Translations under genes and position numbers: made by a program
Source of the DNA: Punica granatum
Taxonomy: Eukaryota > Streptophyta > Magnoliopsida > Myrtales > Lythraceae
Direction of reading: 5' to 3'
DNA length: 64,000 bases
NCBI RefSeq assembly: GCF_007655135.1
Contig: NC_045134.1
Coordinates: 23,460,568 to 23,524,567, forward strand
The notes under the pieces: generated by a model
Database searches by the model: none
Told to the model about the DNA's origin: nothing
Seen by the model: the letters and a program-made list of their open reading frames with translations, nothing else
Shown: piece after piece, positions 1 to 13,500 of the stretch
How the letters are laid out: each line of letters begins with the position of its first letter
How positions within the stretch are numbered: position 1 is the stretch's first letter

Positions 1-2431
<2,431 letters not shown>

Positions 2432-4176
2432 ACACAGATTCCCAAGTTGCACGATGTTGTGGTGTCCAACCTAGGATTGTGGGGGCATATCGAATAGAGG
2501 AATAGGCAAACAGTTTATGCTGTAAAGTGAATAAACAGCCAGGGAGGCCTGCTCCCGAGGGTGATCTTCATTTCATCAGGACTTCAATTTTTCCAGCAAC
2601 CGTGTAATGGCTTACCCATGTTGTTTAGTGTTGTTATATATGGAGTATTCTATCTATATACGCTTTATGCTAGCCAATTTGGTATAGAATGAAAATCATC
2701 ACAAGTTTAAAACTAGAGTAATGTCACAAGCTTAGTCTGGCCAGTGGCATCTGACTGGGAGGAAATAGCATGATTCTTAAGATGACATGCCATTTCCAAT
2801 CGATTTAAGGACCATTTAAGATTTTCCATGACATAAAAGATAGGTTTCTTGTCGGTCCAAATTTGTGATATGATCCATGTCCATGAACACCAGCAAGTTT
2901 CCACACAGGCAGTGTATTGCATTAAATGACAGGCAACAGACTCAATACTGGAATTGCATGGGCAGCATGTATATGGTCGCTCGTCAATATTCGTGATCAG
3001 AACACTAAGACCTCAAGTCCCAAGGGTTCATCCTCAAACAAGCAATTTCCTATTCCATACTTCGATTATAACCTAATCCAAATGGTACATCACAATCAAC
3101 TCATCTTCGATTCTACGAACGATTTGAAGAAAAGGCACAAAGAAGAAACAGAAAGGACGGAAGGAGCCACCAAAGGCTTCCCCTTGCCACCCCCCCGGGG
3201 CCCTTAGTTAGTTGATGCTTCAACTGTAAGGTATGCAGAACCCTGAGACCTGCAAGGCACCAAGCACAGGCCTCGAGGAATGCTACCGATAAGCCTTAAA
3301 TCTGGCCATAAGGGATTCCTGGGGCATCTGGTGGCAGTCAAACCCTCAACCTCAGAGTAGACTCTGGAAAGGGAGGTGAGGTGAGTACTTGATTATTGCA
3401 CCAAACATTTTGGGCAAATTTTAGCTCTTATAATTCTTACTTCATATCTTATCTTGGGCATAGTGTGCTCAAAGCCAGGGCTTGAAAGTATAGCAACATA
3501 TGCAACCACAGGACTTGCAGTGCAGTATAGTGAAATTGTACAATCAACACAATTTTTGAAGCAATTGGATTGAGAAAAGGCTCGCCTGGTTGGAAATACA
3601 AGGGCATCCAACATACCAACCAAAGCCTCGACAGACATTGGCCTTGTGCCACAAGTTTTGAGGATGATAAAGTTTCAAAACTAGGCGATTATTTTCAGAT
3701 CAACATATACGCGGGATGCCCATAAACAGCACCAATAAAATGGCACAGGATGTACACTTCATATTAAAGAGCGCGACAGTCTATTCAGCACATTCTCAAC
3801 CACCCTTTTCTTATACTGAATGTTAAAAAGCTACATTTTGCAGCCTCTCCCTCTTCATTTATCTCTCGAATGGTGATCATCTATTTCTACTAACGAAATT
3901 AAAGGGCAGTCATTTTCCATGGGAACCCTTCAGTTTTTCCAAAGAAAAATCCCTCACTTCTTGTTAAAAATCATGACTAAAATGAAGAATTCAAGAATGA
4001 ATACAAACACACACAACTGATTATATTTAATTCTGCCCACTGAAATTCGATAAATCTCACCCAATCCACTCACAGACCTAAGATTTCACTCTGCCGACTC
4101 CAGACTCCCATTCCAATACGATATATCAAATGCAACATTAAACCCTAAAATCCTAAAACCCAATCCGTGCCTGACC
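2432..4176. other. Thiolase 3' flank, copy A, with remnants of the LSM5 locus
   Basis: This stretch aligns with the flank of copy B (about 12933-16050) but with internal losses. The equivalent of LSM5 exon 4 (13825-13857) is missing, and sequence jumps near 3845 from the equivalent of 14390 to that of 15520, which removes the equivalent of LSM5 exon 3. From about 3865 it matches LSM5 intron 2. No intact coding region is present; short open frames here are chance ones. Confidence 0.75.
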
Positions 4177-4949
4177 TATCAAAGCTCAACCTTGAACGCT
4201 ACTCCATATCCAACTTCAGAGACTTATGTTTTTCGTCCCCAAGATGTTGCAGATGCTAAGGCAGCTGGCGATTGAGCAGTCCGAACTAATTCCTCATTGG
4301 ATTCTAATTCTCTTCCAAATTCTTCAACAACGATTCATCCTAATGAGTCCAATAGCTAAACAGATAATCAACTCAATGCATTTACAATCAATTCTCTTCC
4401 AACTTCTTTGTAGGATTTTTTCGGGTTGAACCGAATAGGATTCGCCCTTGTGGGACCCGACCCAACTTGATACCTGAGATATTATGTCATGACCATGGTT
4501 ATCTGGAGATATCTAGGTATATTTGTGGGATCCGATATCGTATCTATAACCACTGAATATAAATAGACAATTCCAGTGAACGTACGATTGATTTGACCGA
4601 CAAAAAGAGAGTTATTGCTATCAAACCTCAACCTTGAACGCTACTCCATATCCAACTTCAGAGACTTATGTTTTTCGTCCCCAAGATGTTGCAGATGCTA
4701 AGGCAGCTGGCGATTGAGCAGCACGAACTAATTCCTCATTGGATTCTAATTCTCTTCCAACTTCTTTGTAGGATTTTTTCGGGTTGAACCGAATAAGATC
4801 CGCCCTTGTGGGACCCGACCCGACTTGATACTTGAGATATTATCTCATGACTATGGTTATCTGGAGATATCTAGGGATATTTGTGGGATCCGGTATCGTA
4901 TCTATAACCACTGAATATAAATAGACAATTCTAGTGAACGTACGATTGA
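4177..4949. repeat. Direct tandem duplication of about 440 bp
   Basis: Unit 1 (4177-4618) and unit 2 (4619 to about 4949) share long near-identical blocks, for example the block starting with TATCAAA and the block ending GAACGTACGATTGA. Unit 2 lacks about 85-115 bases between two ATTCTCTTCCAA repeats that flank the missing part in unit 1. The first part of unit 1 derives from LSM5 intron 2 (compare about 15830-16050); the rest is unrelated to it. Confidence 0.85.
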
Positions 4950-5544
4950 AAACTTTACCTTTTAATTGAATAGAAAAAATATGCGATTAGGAAAGTTTTA
5001 TCTTTTAATGAGTCAATTTGACCAGAAAATTGAACTAGTCAGGATCATTAAACTTCATGATGCTAAATGGTACTCACCGAGAAAAAAAATTCTTTTGAAA
5101 TACTTTTATTCATATGAACAAAATTGAACTAACTTAATGAATGATGATATGTTTATGGCACTAATAAATCCCATAATTCCATATATCAATATCTTGGGAT
5201 CAAGTCACTCGCATTGTCACTCGACCTTCCTTCGCCATTGGAAATGTAGGGTGGTGCTTAATCTAACACAATAACCTGCGATCCCAACAAGCATTTTCTT
5301 TTAATAAATTGTCTTCCACACATGGCCGAACTTAAGATATTAGGATTTGAAAACCACAAAAATATCCGATAAATTAGGACCAAACCGACCTCCGAGCAGA
5401 TGTTAATAGCCAAAAGACAACACCAATCTTGTTGAAATATTTTCTTAACGTTTCCTAAATATAAAATAATGATATTAAAATTTGAAAAAAAGCAATCATA
5501 TCTCCATTGTCTTTTCCCACCATAACTCGTCTCACTTTTAACCA

Positions 5545-6092
5545 GTGTTATCAGAACCGGACCGGATGATGAACCGGAAGGGGTACGGGTTCATGGGTTT
5601 ATGGGTCCAACCGGGGGTTCGATGGGTCGGACCGCACGTTTATTTAAAATAAAATAAATATTCATATTATTAAAAAAATTATGATAATTAAGATAAAAGT
5701 ATGATGATTTTAAAGAAATATAACAATAGTATAAGAAGTATCTATATTTAATATTTCTTACTTCAAAATACATATTTATTTAATAAGTACTTAAAAGTAG
5801 AGTTAAAAGAACAAAAAAGTGGTGGTGGCTTGGTTGGTAGTATGCTAGTATGATAAGTAGGAGGCCATGAGTTCAAATCCTTACACAACCAACTAATTTT
5901 TACATTAAATAGGAAACCCATAAAACCCATAGAACCGGCCGGTTCAATGAAATTTTGCTTAAAATCGACCGGTTCAATGGGTCCGGCGGTTCAAAGTTGC
6001 GATTTCGATTTCAGGCGAACTGGACCGGACATGGTGCCGGTTCTCGGTCCGACCGATCGAACCGACCGGTCCGATCCGGTCTGATAACAATG
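5545..6092. mobile_element. 548-bp nonautonomous inverted-repeat element with 10-bp target duplication
   Basis: The ends are inverted copies of each other (GTGTTATCAGAACCGGACCG at the left; the right end reads ACCGGTCCGATCCGGTCTGA then TAACAATG). The 10 bases CTTTTAACCA flank it on both sides (5535-5544 and 6093-6102). The paralogous segment at about 24150 carries the uninterrupted site with one copy of CTTTTAACCA, which confirms insertion. A 10-bp duplication fits Mutator-like MITEs, an inference. No open frame of note. Inside is a tRNA-like stretch described separately. Confidence 0.85.
5826..5880 (+). promoter_or_regulatory. tRNA-like Pol III A box and B box inside the element
   Basis: TGGCTTGGTTGG (5826-5837) resembles the A box and AGTTCAAATCC (5870-5880) the B box of a type 2 Pol III promoter. 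They are 44 bases apart from start to start, as in tRNAs and SINEs. No full tRNA cloverleaf was traced, so this is more likely a tRNA-derived (SINE) head than a tRNA gene. Confidence 0.45.
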
Positions 6093-6125
6093 CTTTTAAC
6101 CACTACCCAGCTTTTTTTAACTACC

Positions 6126-6745
6126 CCAAAAAATCTCCACACTCACTCACTCAGTCTCTCCTCTCTTTCTCTCTCTTCTCTCTTTCAACTCCCTCAACTC
6201 TCTCTTCTCTCTCTCTCTCTCTCGACTCTTTCTCATCTCTTTCCCAATTCTCACTCCTCTCTCTCTTATCTCTCTCTCATATCTTTCCCCTCTTTCTCAA
6301 CTCTCTCTCCTCGCTTTCCTCTCTCATCTCTCTTGACTCTCTCTCATGTCTCTCTCCTTTCTCTCATCTCTCTCGACTCTATCTCTGAGAGAAAGGAGAG
6401 AGAGAGGAGAGAGATAAGATAGAGAAAAAGAGATGAAAGAGTGAGAGAGATGAGATAAATATGAGAGAGAAGAGAGATGGGATAGAGTTGAGAGAGAGGG
6501 GAGAGAGTCCAGAGAGAGAGTCAAGAGAGAGGGGAGAGTGTCTAGAGAGAGGAGAAAGATAGGAAAGAGATATGAGAGAGAGGACAAAGGGTGATGAGAG
6601 AGGGAAATGAGAGAGATGACAAAGAGTCGAGAGAGATGAGAGAGAGGAGACAGAGAAAGGAGATAGTGTCGAGAGAGGAGAGAGAGTCAAGAGAGAGAGC
6701 GGAGAGAGGAAAGAGGTGAGAGAGAGGAGAGAGAAAGATAGAAGA
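6126..6745. repeat. CT-rich then GA-rich microsatellite block
   Basis: From about 6126 to 6384 the plus strand is almost all pyrimidine (CT, CTTT, TCGACTC units). From about 6385 to 6745 it is almost all purine (GAGA, GGAGAG, AGTCGAG units). The two halves are roughly reverse complements around 6384, so together they form an imperfect long inverted repeat. Open frames here on both strands are low-complexity Ser/Leu translations and are not genes. Confidence 0.9.
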
Positions 6746-7469
6746 GAATTTTTTATTTTATGCTAAATTGAAGAAAAATTTCAAACTATTTGATTTTTTA
6801 ATTAAAAGGATATCTCCGTTCGATGTGAACTTTCGTCCGTCACATAGGCTAAATTATCGATCACGTTAGCGTCGTTAAGCCTAGAGTTAATGGGTTGATA
6901 TTTGGGGGAAACAAAAGGAAACATTTTGATTTTTCATGTCAAAATTTAAAATGTGAATAGATTAGGGAATTTAAGGAAATTAATTGGAATATTTTTTTTT
7001 TGGCTATTTTCCCTTTCCTAAAATCATTTTAACCGATTTGGATGGCGATCCAAACATGCTATTGAGGGACGCAAAAGATTCTCTAATGATTTGGAGACAT
7101 GAAAGGAGAAATTTTCTATCAATAAAATATTATAAAAATTGTTGTTAGAAGGAAAAATATAAAAAATTAAATAATGTAAAATTTCCTATTATAAAAATTT
7201 TGGTAATAAAAGGAAGAAAAAGCTCTACACTTTGATGATTAGTAACACCACAGAACATGATTGAGTCTTTGTCAGCTGGAGACGTGAGAGGTCAGGTGTA
7301 AGAGTTTGTTATTATTGCTATATTATAGATATAGAAATAATCTATTAATCAATGTGGCAACAAATATATATATATATATATTTATTTATTTATTTTGGGT
7401 GAATGAGAACCTTCACTGACTGATCACATTAAGATAAATTTTACTTTTATATAGTATGATCAGGAGACA
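6746..7469. other. AT-rich spacer
   Basis: No coding region or RNA gene recognised. It contains a short (TA)n run with TTTA units near 7364-7395. Confidence 0.6.
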
Positions 7470-7985
7470 AGCATACTCGATTTTGAGAAATTTCTCCACA
7501 CTTTTGGCCTGGAAAAGAACTTGCCCCCTTCCCCCTTTCACACACATATATTATATATATCAGCCATTCAACCAATTCGATCAATTGCATCTATATTGTG
7601 TGTTGGTCTCTGTCTCTGGGTGGGAATTGGAAGAGAGACTGAGACATGGTGGAAGCTCTCAACGGACAGAGAATCCTGCTTCAGCATCTCCAACCCACTT
7701 CCCATTCTGGGTCCTCTTCTCAGACCCAGGAGTCTGCTAACTTGACTGTAAGCTCAAAATCTCATCTTTATGATCAGATTGGCTGTTTTTCTTATGTGGT
7801 TTGTTGGGATCATGCGTGCTGGTGATATTGATGGCTTCCCCCTTAAGGGAGTCTCCTGCCTGTGAAGCTTTTTGACCCAGTTTGCTCATAATTAGTGAAG
7901 TCGTTCTCTTCTTATTGATGATGCTGACTTACATGATAGAGAATTGCATGTATTGGTGCGTAATGGAGAGTATTGAATGGTGGGT
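7470..7985 (+). pseudogene. Thiolase copy C: promoter and first exon only
   Basis: This matches 8995-9500 of copy B. Exon 1 is 7646-7747 and encodes 34 residues starting MVEALNGQRILLQHL, followed by a GT donor (GTAAGC). Copy B starts MEEALNGQ. The upstream part lacks 20 bases present in B and holds about 20 bases absent from B. Homology ends near 7985 within intron 1, where retroelement-like sequence begins, so no further thiolase exon follows. As in copy B, the first residue of the PTS2 nonapeptide is Gly instead of Arg. Confidence 0.85.
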
Positions 7986-7989
7986 GGGT

Positions 7990-8222
7990 AGCCCAGCAGC
8001 TAAGAGTTAGGAAGCAGTATAAAGAGGTTGGTAGAAGTTCATTAGAGAGTAATAGCAGCTCGTGCAGTTGTAATCTATCCATGCCTACCAAAAAAATTTG
8101 TAATTTATGCATTTTACTACTGTATAGCATTATATATATATTAAGATAATGGATATACCTCAGGAGGACAAGTGAAGATCATCTTTCTGAATTCCTATTC
8201 CCGTTATGGTATCTGAGCAGAG
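7990..8222 (+). mobile_element. Ty1/copia LTR remnant with primer-binding site
   Basis: The sequence from about 7990 looks like a short copia LTR, followed at 8207-8222 by TGGTATCTGAGCAGAG. That is one or two changes from the copia initiator-Met primer-binding consensus TGGTATCAGAGC. No internal domain and no second LTR were found. It replaces the rest of intron 1 in thiolase copy C. Confidence 0.5.
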
Positions 8223-8994
8223 CACCTTTTTGGCCATGATCTTGTTCTTCTTGATCTTTCAAGATCGTTCATCAATTCATTTCTGACTTTCTTCTTTCTT
8301 ATCTTCAGTTCCTGTTCCTGACTCTAGTATTACCGTCCCTTAGTGGGTATTATGCAAATATAGGGAGAAATCAGATATACAGAGGTTTCAAAAATTTATC
8401 ATATATAGGACAAACTGCTTTCAGATTGCTGTTTTGGCTTTAACTTTAGTACTGCAAATTGTATAACTTTGCACGTCGTACCAAACCCACAAGCTGGTCT
8501 CTCCACGAGCCCCTGTGGATTATTTACAATTGACCTCGAGGCTTTTCTTGTCATTCCTCAACTTCTTACTATGAAATGCCAATTGAAAAACAGATGTTAA
8601 GACGGAACAAGACATGATGAGATGATGATGACGTCGTGCCTCATTCACCTGACGGCCGGTTTCGTCCTGATCTCAACCTGTTTCCCCTCAACAGTTCGGC
8701 CTTTTGTGCTCATTTGGTCCATCAAAGAATGATCATCACTGTCATCTCAATAACCTTTCACCATCTCCTCCATTTAGCTAGCTAAATCACGATATAGTCC
8801 CAATTTATCGATTGAGACTAATTCTAATTTAGATATTATTTTATTATGATTGTGAAGTATTTTCAATACGTTTTCAATTCCTACATTACATGTAAAGTCC
8901 ATCCAATGATCAGTTATTTAACACATCAAGTTCAGAGAGTTTCTGTTCGTTCAGCTGTGACATTTGCTAGACCTGGAATGTTCCATTACTAAAG
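8223..8994. other. Intergenic spacer
   Basis: Nothing recognised: no convincing open frame, RNA gene or repeat structure. It lies between the LTR remnant and the start of homology between copies B and C. Confidence 0.5.
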
Positions 8995-10720
8995 CAAGCA
9001 ATCATACGCGATTTTGAGAAAAGAACTTGCCCCCTTCCCCCTTTCACACACATATATTATATATATCAGCCATTCAATCGGGTTTTCCCCTGCTAACCAA
9101 TTCGATCAATTGCATCTATATTGTGTGTTGGTCTCTGTCTCTGGGTGGGAATTGGAAGAGAGATTGAGACATGGAGGAAGCTCTCAACGGACAGAGAATC
9201 CTGCTTCAGCATCTCCAACCCACTTCCCATTCTGGGTCCTCTTCTCAGACCCAGGAGTCTGCTAAATTGTCTGTAAGCTCAAAATCTCACCTTTATGATC
9301 ATATTGGCTGTTGTTCTTATGTGGTCTGTTGGAATCATGCGTGGTGTGATATTGATGGCTTCCCCTTTAAGGGAAGTCTCCTGCCTGTGAATCTTTGACC
9401 CAGGTTGCTCATAATTAGTGAAGTTGTGCTTATGCTGACTTACATGATAGAGAATTGCATGTATTTGGTGGGTAATGGAGAGTATTGAATGGTGGGTAGC
9501 CCAGCATGTTTTTCTTACATGTTTTTCTGAATACTTTTTCGGTATTTTTCATGTTAGGCTTCAATATGTGCTGCTGGAGATAATGCAGCTTGTCATAGAA
9601 CTGCGGCTTTTGGGGATGACATTGTTATTGTGGGGTAAGTCCCTTGCTCTGCGGACCAAAAAATAGCAGTTTATTCTTAATGGTTTCCTCCTCTATGAAG
9701 TCATTAATTTGAACTTGTCCAACAGAGCATATCGAACTGCAATTTGCAAGGCCAGGCGTGGGGGGTTCAAGGATACTCATCCCGATGATCTGCTCGCTCC
9801 GGTCCTTAAGGTTGGAGTCTCCTGTTAGATTTTTGTGGAGGTTCATATCATTTTCTCTGGTTTCTCCTTGTGTATCAATTTTCTACGGGCGGCTTTCTCT
9901 TTCTGTTTGGTTCTTGTGATTCACTGGCAGTGTTAGAGAAAACAAATATGAACCCAGCGGAGGTGGGGGATATAGTTGTTGGTACGGTTTTGGCCCCGGG
10001 CTCACTGAGAGCGACCGAGTGTAGGATGGCTGCATTTTATGCCGGCATTCCTGGTATAATTTTCCCCCCTTGGATGCTACCTTTTACGATATTTTCTAGA
10101 GTACACTTTGGGAAATTAACAGATATAATCGAAATTCCAAACTAGAACCATCTATCCTAGAAGCATAGACTAGTGGAAAGTTTTCTTCATTGAACATCTG
10201 ATTAGACAGCAAAAGGACATAGGCTAATGTTTGATTTGGTCATGAACCAGAGACGGTGCCCATTAGGACTGTCAACAGGAAATGCTCATCCGGCCTTCAA
10301 GCAGTTGCTGATGTTGCCGCCCTCCATAAAAGCCGGATTTTATGACATTGGTAAATGGGTTCTAGATATATATTATTGGCTTCTTGTGACAAGCATCGAC
10401 CCTTGACTAAATGACTCAACTGTACTATAATCAGGAATTGGGCTGGACTGGAATCAATGACTGTAGATGCAATTGGCAGGGTTCCAATGTTAATCCGAGA
10501 GTACGTTCATTTTCACTGGTATGATTAAAGTCGGATATGGACTTAGGAATGATTTCGTTTGCTGAACGTGATTTCAATTACAGGTGGAAATGTTTGCTCA
10601 AGCCCAGGATTGTCTTCTTGCTATGGGGATCACTTCTGAAAATGTGGCTCAGCGCTATGGTGTTACTCGCCAAGAGCAAGACCACGCCGCTGTGAGTTTT
10701 GAAAAGAATCCACTAATAAT

Positions 10721-10721
<1 letters not shown>

Positions 10722-10763
<42 letters not shown>
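10722..10763. repeat. Poly-C tract, 42 bases
   Basis: Uninterrupted run of 42 cytosines in the intron after thiolase exon 7 in copy B. The homologous run in copy A is 30 long. Confidence 0.95.
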
Positions 10764-10765
<2 letters not shown>

Positions 10766-12660
10766 CCCAACTTATTGAAAAAAATTGTTTTTCATCTTCT
10801 CATATAGAACAAATGGATGGAAGTTCTTTCTGGTCTCAAAGTGAGAAATCTCACTACCACAATGGGCACACAAACACAATGGATAAGAAAATAAGGAAAA
10901 TTGGATTTTACAGTACGGTTTATGGTTCCATATTTCTGATGAAGTGCAATTGGGCACGTTTATTCCAGCTCCTGTAGAAGAAGAAAATGCAAAATTAGGA
11001 AATTTTCTTAGTTTTCCACAGCAACATCAACCGCTCATATTTATATCTTTTTGTCAAAAGGTCGAGTCTCATAGGCGAGCTGCTTCTGCAACTGCGTCTG
11101 GCAAATTCAAGGACGAGATAATTCCAGTCACAACCAAGGTACCATTGTGCATATATCTATATCTCTCTCCCGCTATATATATACACAAATAACAATCATT
11201 TTTCTGAGGTTGCTTTGATTATAAAATGATGTAACTGCTTGATTTTACATGTAGCTCGTGGACCCGAAATCTGGAGACGAGAAGCCTGTGACGATTTGTG
11301 TGGATGATGGTATCCGAGCAAACACGAACATGGCAGACCTAGCAAAGCTGAAGCCTGCATTTAAAAAGGATGGAGCCACAACTGCTGGTATATTATTTGC
11401 AAGCCACTTGAAATTTTGAAACTTTGGCTTTATCAGAATCGTTTCTTTGAATGTTGAAATTCTGCCATGAGGTGATACATACCGATTCATTTGTTATGTC
11501 AGGGAATGCTAGTCAAGTGAGTGATGGAGCCGCTGCTGTGCTGCTCATGAAGAGAAGTATGGCTTTACAAAAGGGACTTCCGATTCTCGGTGTTTTCAGG
11601 TACCTCTTCTTTTACCAGAAAAATATTTCCTTGTTGCCAAATTATGTGTCGGAAAGAGGAGTTTTTAACACTAAAGGAACAGCTTCTGATGTTTATTAGA
11701 CTAAAGAAAGAGTTAGGAGGAATGAAATTCAAAATCCATGGTGTGGAACTTTTCTTTCCATTTGCTCTGAACACCGTCCTCTGGATGTCCTCTAGGAGTT
11801 TCGCTGCAGTTGGTGTGGACCCCGCTGTCATGGGGATCGGTCCTGCAGTGGCTATTCCAGCTGCAGTGAAGTCAGCAGGGCTGGAGCTTGATGATATCAA
11901 TCTCTTTGAAATCAATGAGGTAACCATCCTTTTCTCTTTCCCTTTTCTTTTTCCCTACCAACATCAGCTTACAAGTGCCCTGTTTTGTCAATACTTTTCA
12001 CTCTCTCCTATTTTCTTGTCTCAGGCATTTGCATCTCAGTATGTTTACTGCTGTAAGAAGCTGGAGCTTGACCCTGAGAAGGTCAATGTCAACGGAGGCG
12101 CGATAGCTCTCGGGCATCCTTTGGGCGCTACAGGTACTCGACTACTGTATATTTGATTAAGTGCTCAAAAGTTAATGCAAGTTAGTCGAGAAAAATGAAT
12201 GAATGGAGAAAGGAATGAAAAGAGTACATAGGGAGGGATTATAAGAGGGTCTAAAGCATTGATTAAGCTGGAAATTGCTTATTTGATTTAATTACTCTCG
12301 AGCTACTATTCAAAAAGTAGTTTCCCATTATCATTTTCCACGGTCATTTTTCCTGATGGCCAACTTCTAAGAACTTGATCCATTGAAATCTAATCAAACA
12401 CAGTTGAAAGTCTTATGGCCAGTGGTACGATGGATATGATGAGCGAGTTGAAGGGATCGGATTCTTTTTCCCGTTCCTGTCATCCCAGTTTAATGGTGTC
12501 CTGTGAGATCTTATGCTTGAGATAAGCACTGACGACTTACTCAAACTTACATTTCATAATTCTATTTGTTGCTCAGGTGCTCGGTGTGTTGCAACTCTAC
12601 TGAACGAGATGAAGCGTCAAGGAAGAGACTGCCGGTTCGGGGTTATTTCCATGTGCTTAG

Positions 12661-12661
12661 G

Positions 12662-12714
<53 letters not shown>
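12661..12714. repeat. Compound (CT)n(TA)n microsatellite
   Basis: Lies directly behind the exon 13 donor of thiolase copy B. The equivalent in copy A (2191-2220) is much shorter, so this locus has changed length since duplication. Confidence 0.9.
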
Positions 12715-12716
<2 letters not shown>

Positions 12717-13500
12717 CATCATTTCAATTCCATCGATAGTCTCTCTATCTCATTGCAATTGGATCTGTGCTTTTCATTTCCAACGACGATAGAACTCCCC
12801 TTATTATGTTGGGACTCTGCAGGTACGGGAATGGGTGCAGCAGCCGTTTTTGAGAGAGGGGACTGCGTCGATGAGATACAAAATGCCTGAACCATTGGGC
12901 ACAACAATCTCCTTTCCAAGGATGCTCGTTAGACAGATTCCCGAGTTGCACGATTTTGTGGTGTCCAACCTAGGATTTTGGGGGCATATCGAATAGAGGA
13001 ATAGACAAACAGTTTATGCTTTAAAGTGAATAAACAGCCTGGGAGACTTGCTCCCGAGCGTTATCTTCATTTCATCGGGACTTCAATTTTCCAGCAACTC
13101 TGTAATGGCTTACACATGTTGTTTAGTGTTGTTATAAGTGGAGTATTCTATCTATATATGCTTTGTGCTAGCCAATTTGGTATGGAATGAAAATCATCAC
13201 GAGTTTAAAACTAGGGTAACGTGGTCAGGTTAGGAACTTAGGATGATGTCACATGCTTAGTCCGACCAGCGGCGTCTGACTCGGAGGAAATGGCATGATT
13301 CTTAAGATGACATGTCCAATCGATTTAAGGACCATTTAAGATTTTCCATGACATAAAAGATAGGTTCTTGTCTGTCCAAATTTGCGATATAATCCAAGTC
13401 CATGAACACCAGCAAGTTTCTACACAGGTAGCTATACTGCATTAAATGACAGGCAACAGACTACTGGAATTGAATGGGCAGCATGTATATCGTCACTCGT

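Larger units (their letters stand above)
4950..6125 (+). repeat. Duplicated F-box gene upstream segment, interrupted by an insertion
   Basis: 4950-5544 plus 6093 to about 6125 match 23540 to about 24185, the region directly upstream of the F-box gene at 24188, with scattered substitutions and small indels. The match stops where the F-box 5' end becomes CT-rich. The F-box coding sequence itself is not copied. The segment is split by the element at 5545-6092. Confidence 0.85.
9171..12932 (+). pseudogene. 3-ketoacyl-CoA thiolase (KAT2/PED1 type) copy B, 14 exons, disrupted
   Basis: Peroxisomal thiolases cleave 3-ketoacyl-CoA to acetyl-CoA in beta-oxidation and jasmonate synthesis. Exons: 9171-9272, 9558-9634, 9726-9810, about 9927-10053, 10251-10350, 10435-10500, 10584-10691, 11061-11138, 11255-11387, 11503-11599, 11796-11919, 12025-12133, 12577-12660, 12823-12890. 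The nucleophile motif NRKCSSG (exon 5) and the C-terminal [15 protein letters not shown] (exon 12) are present. Breaks: intron 3 ends CACTG instead of AG before the expected GCAGTG codons; exon 5 has an extra C (GCCGCCCTCC); exon 6 lacks two single bases present in copy A (GGGCTGG, CCAATG). An in-frame TGA at 12888-12890 cuts the family tail, which otherwise runs to TAG at 12930-12932. The PTS2 signal is changed (GQRILLQHL; family R at position 1). Exons 7-14 are clean apart from the stop. Alternative: assembly indel errors in a recent duplicate. Confidence 0.85.

Noticed and set aside
5826..5880. Considered as a functional tRNA gene
   Set aside because: A and B boxes are present, but no acceptor stem, anticodon arm or terminator could be assembled.
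6324..6690. Two Ser/Leu-rich open frames of 87 and 103 codons on the minus strand
   Set aside because: They are translations of the GA/CT microsatellite.
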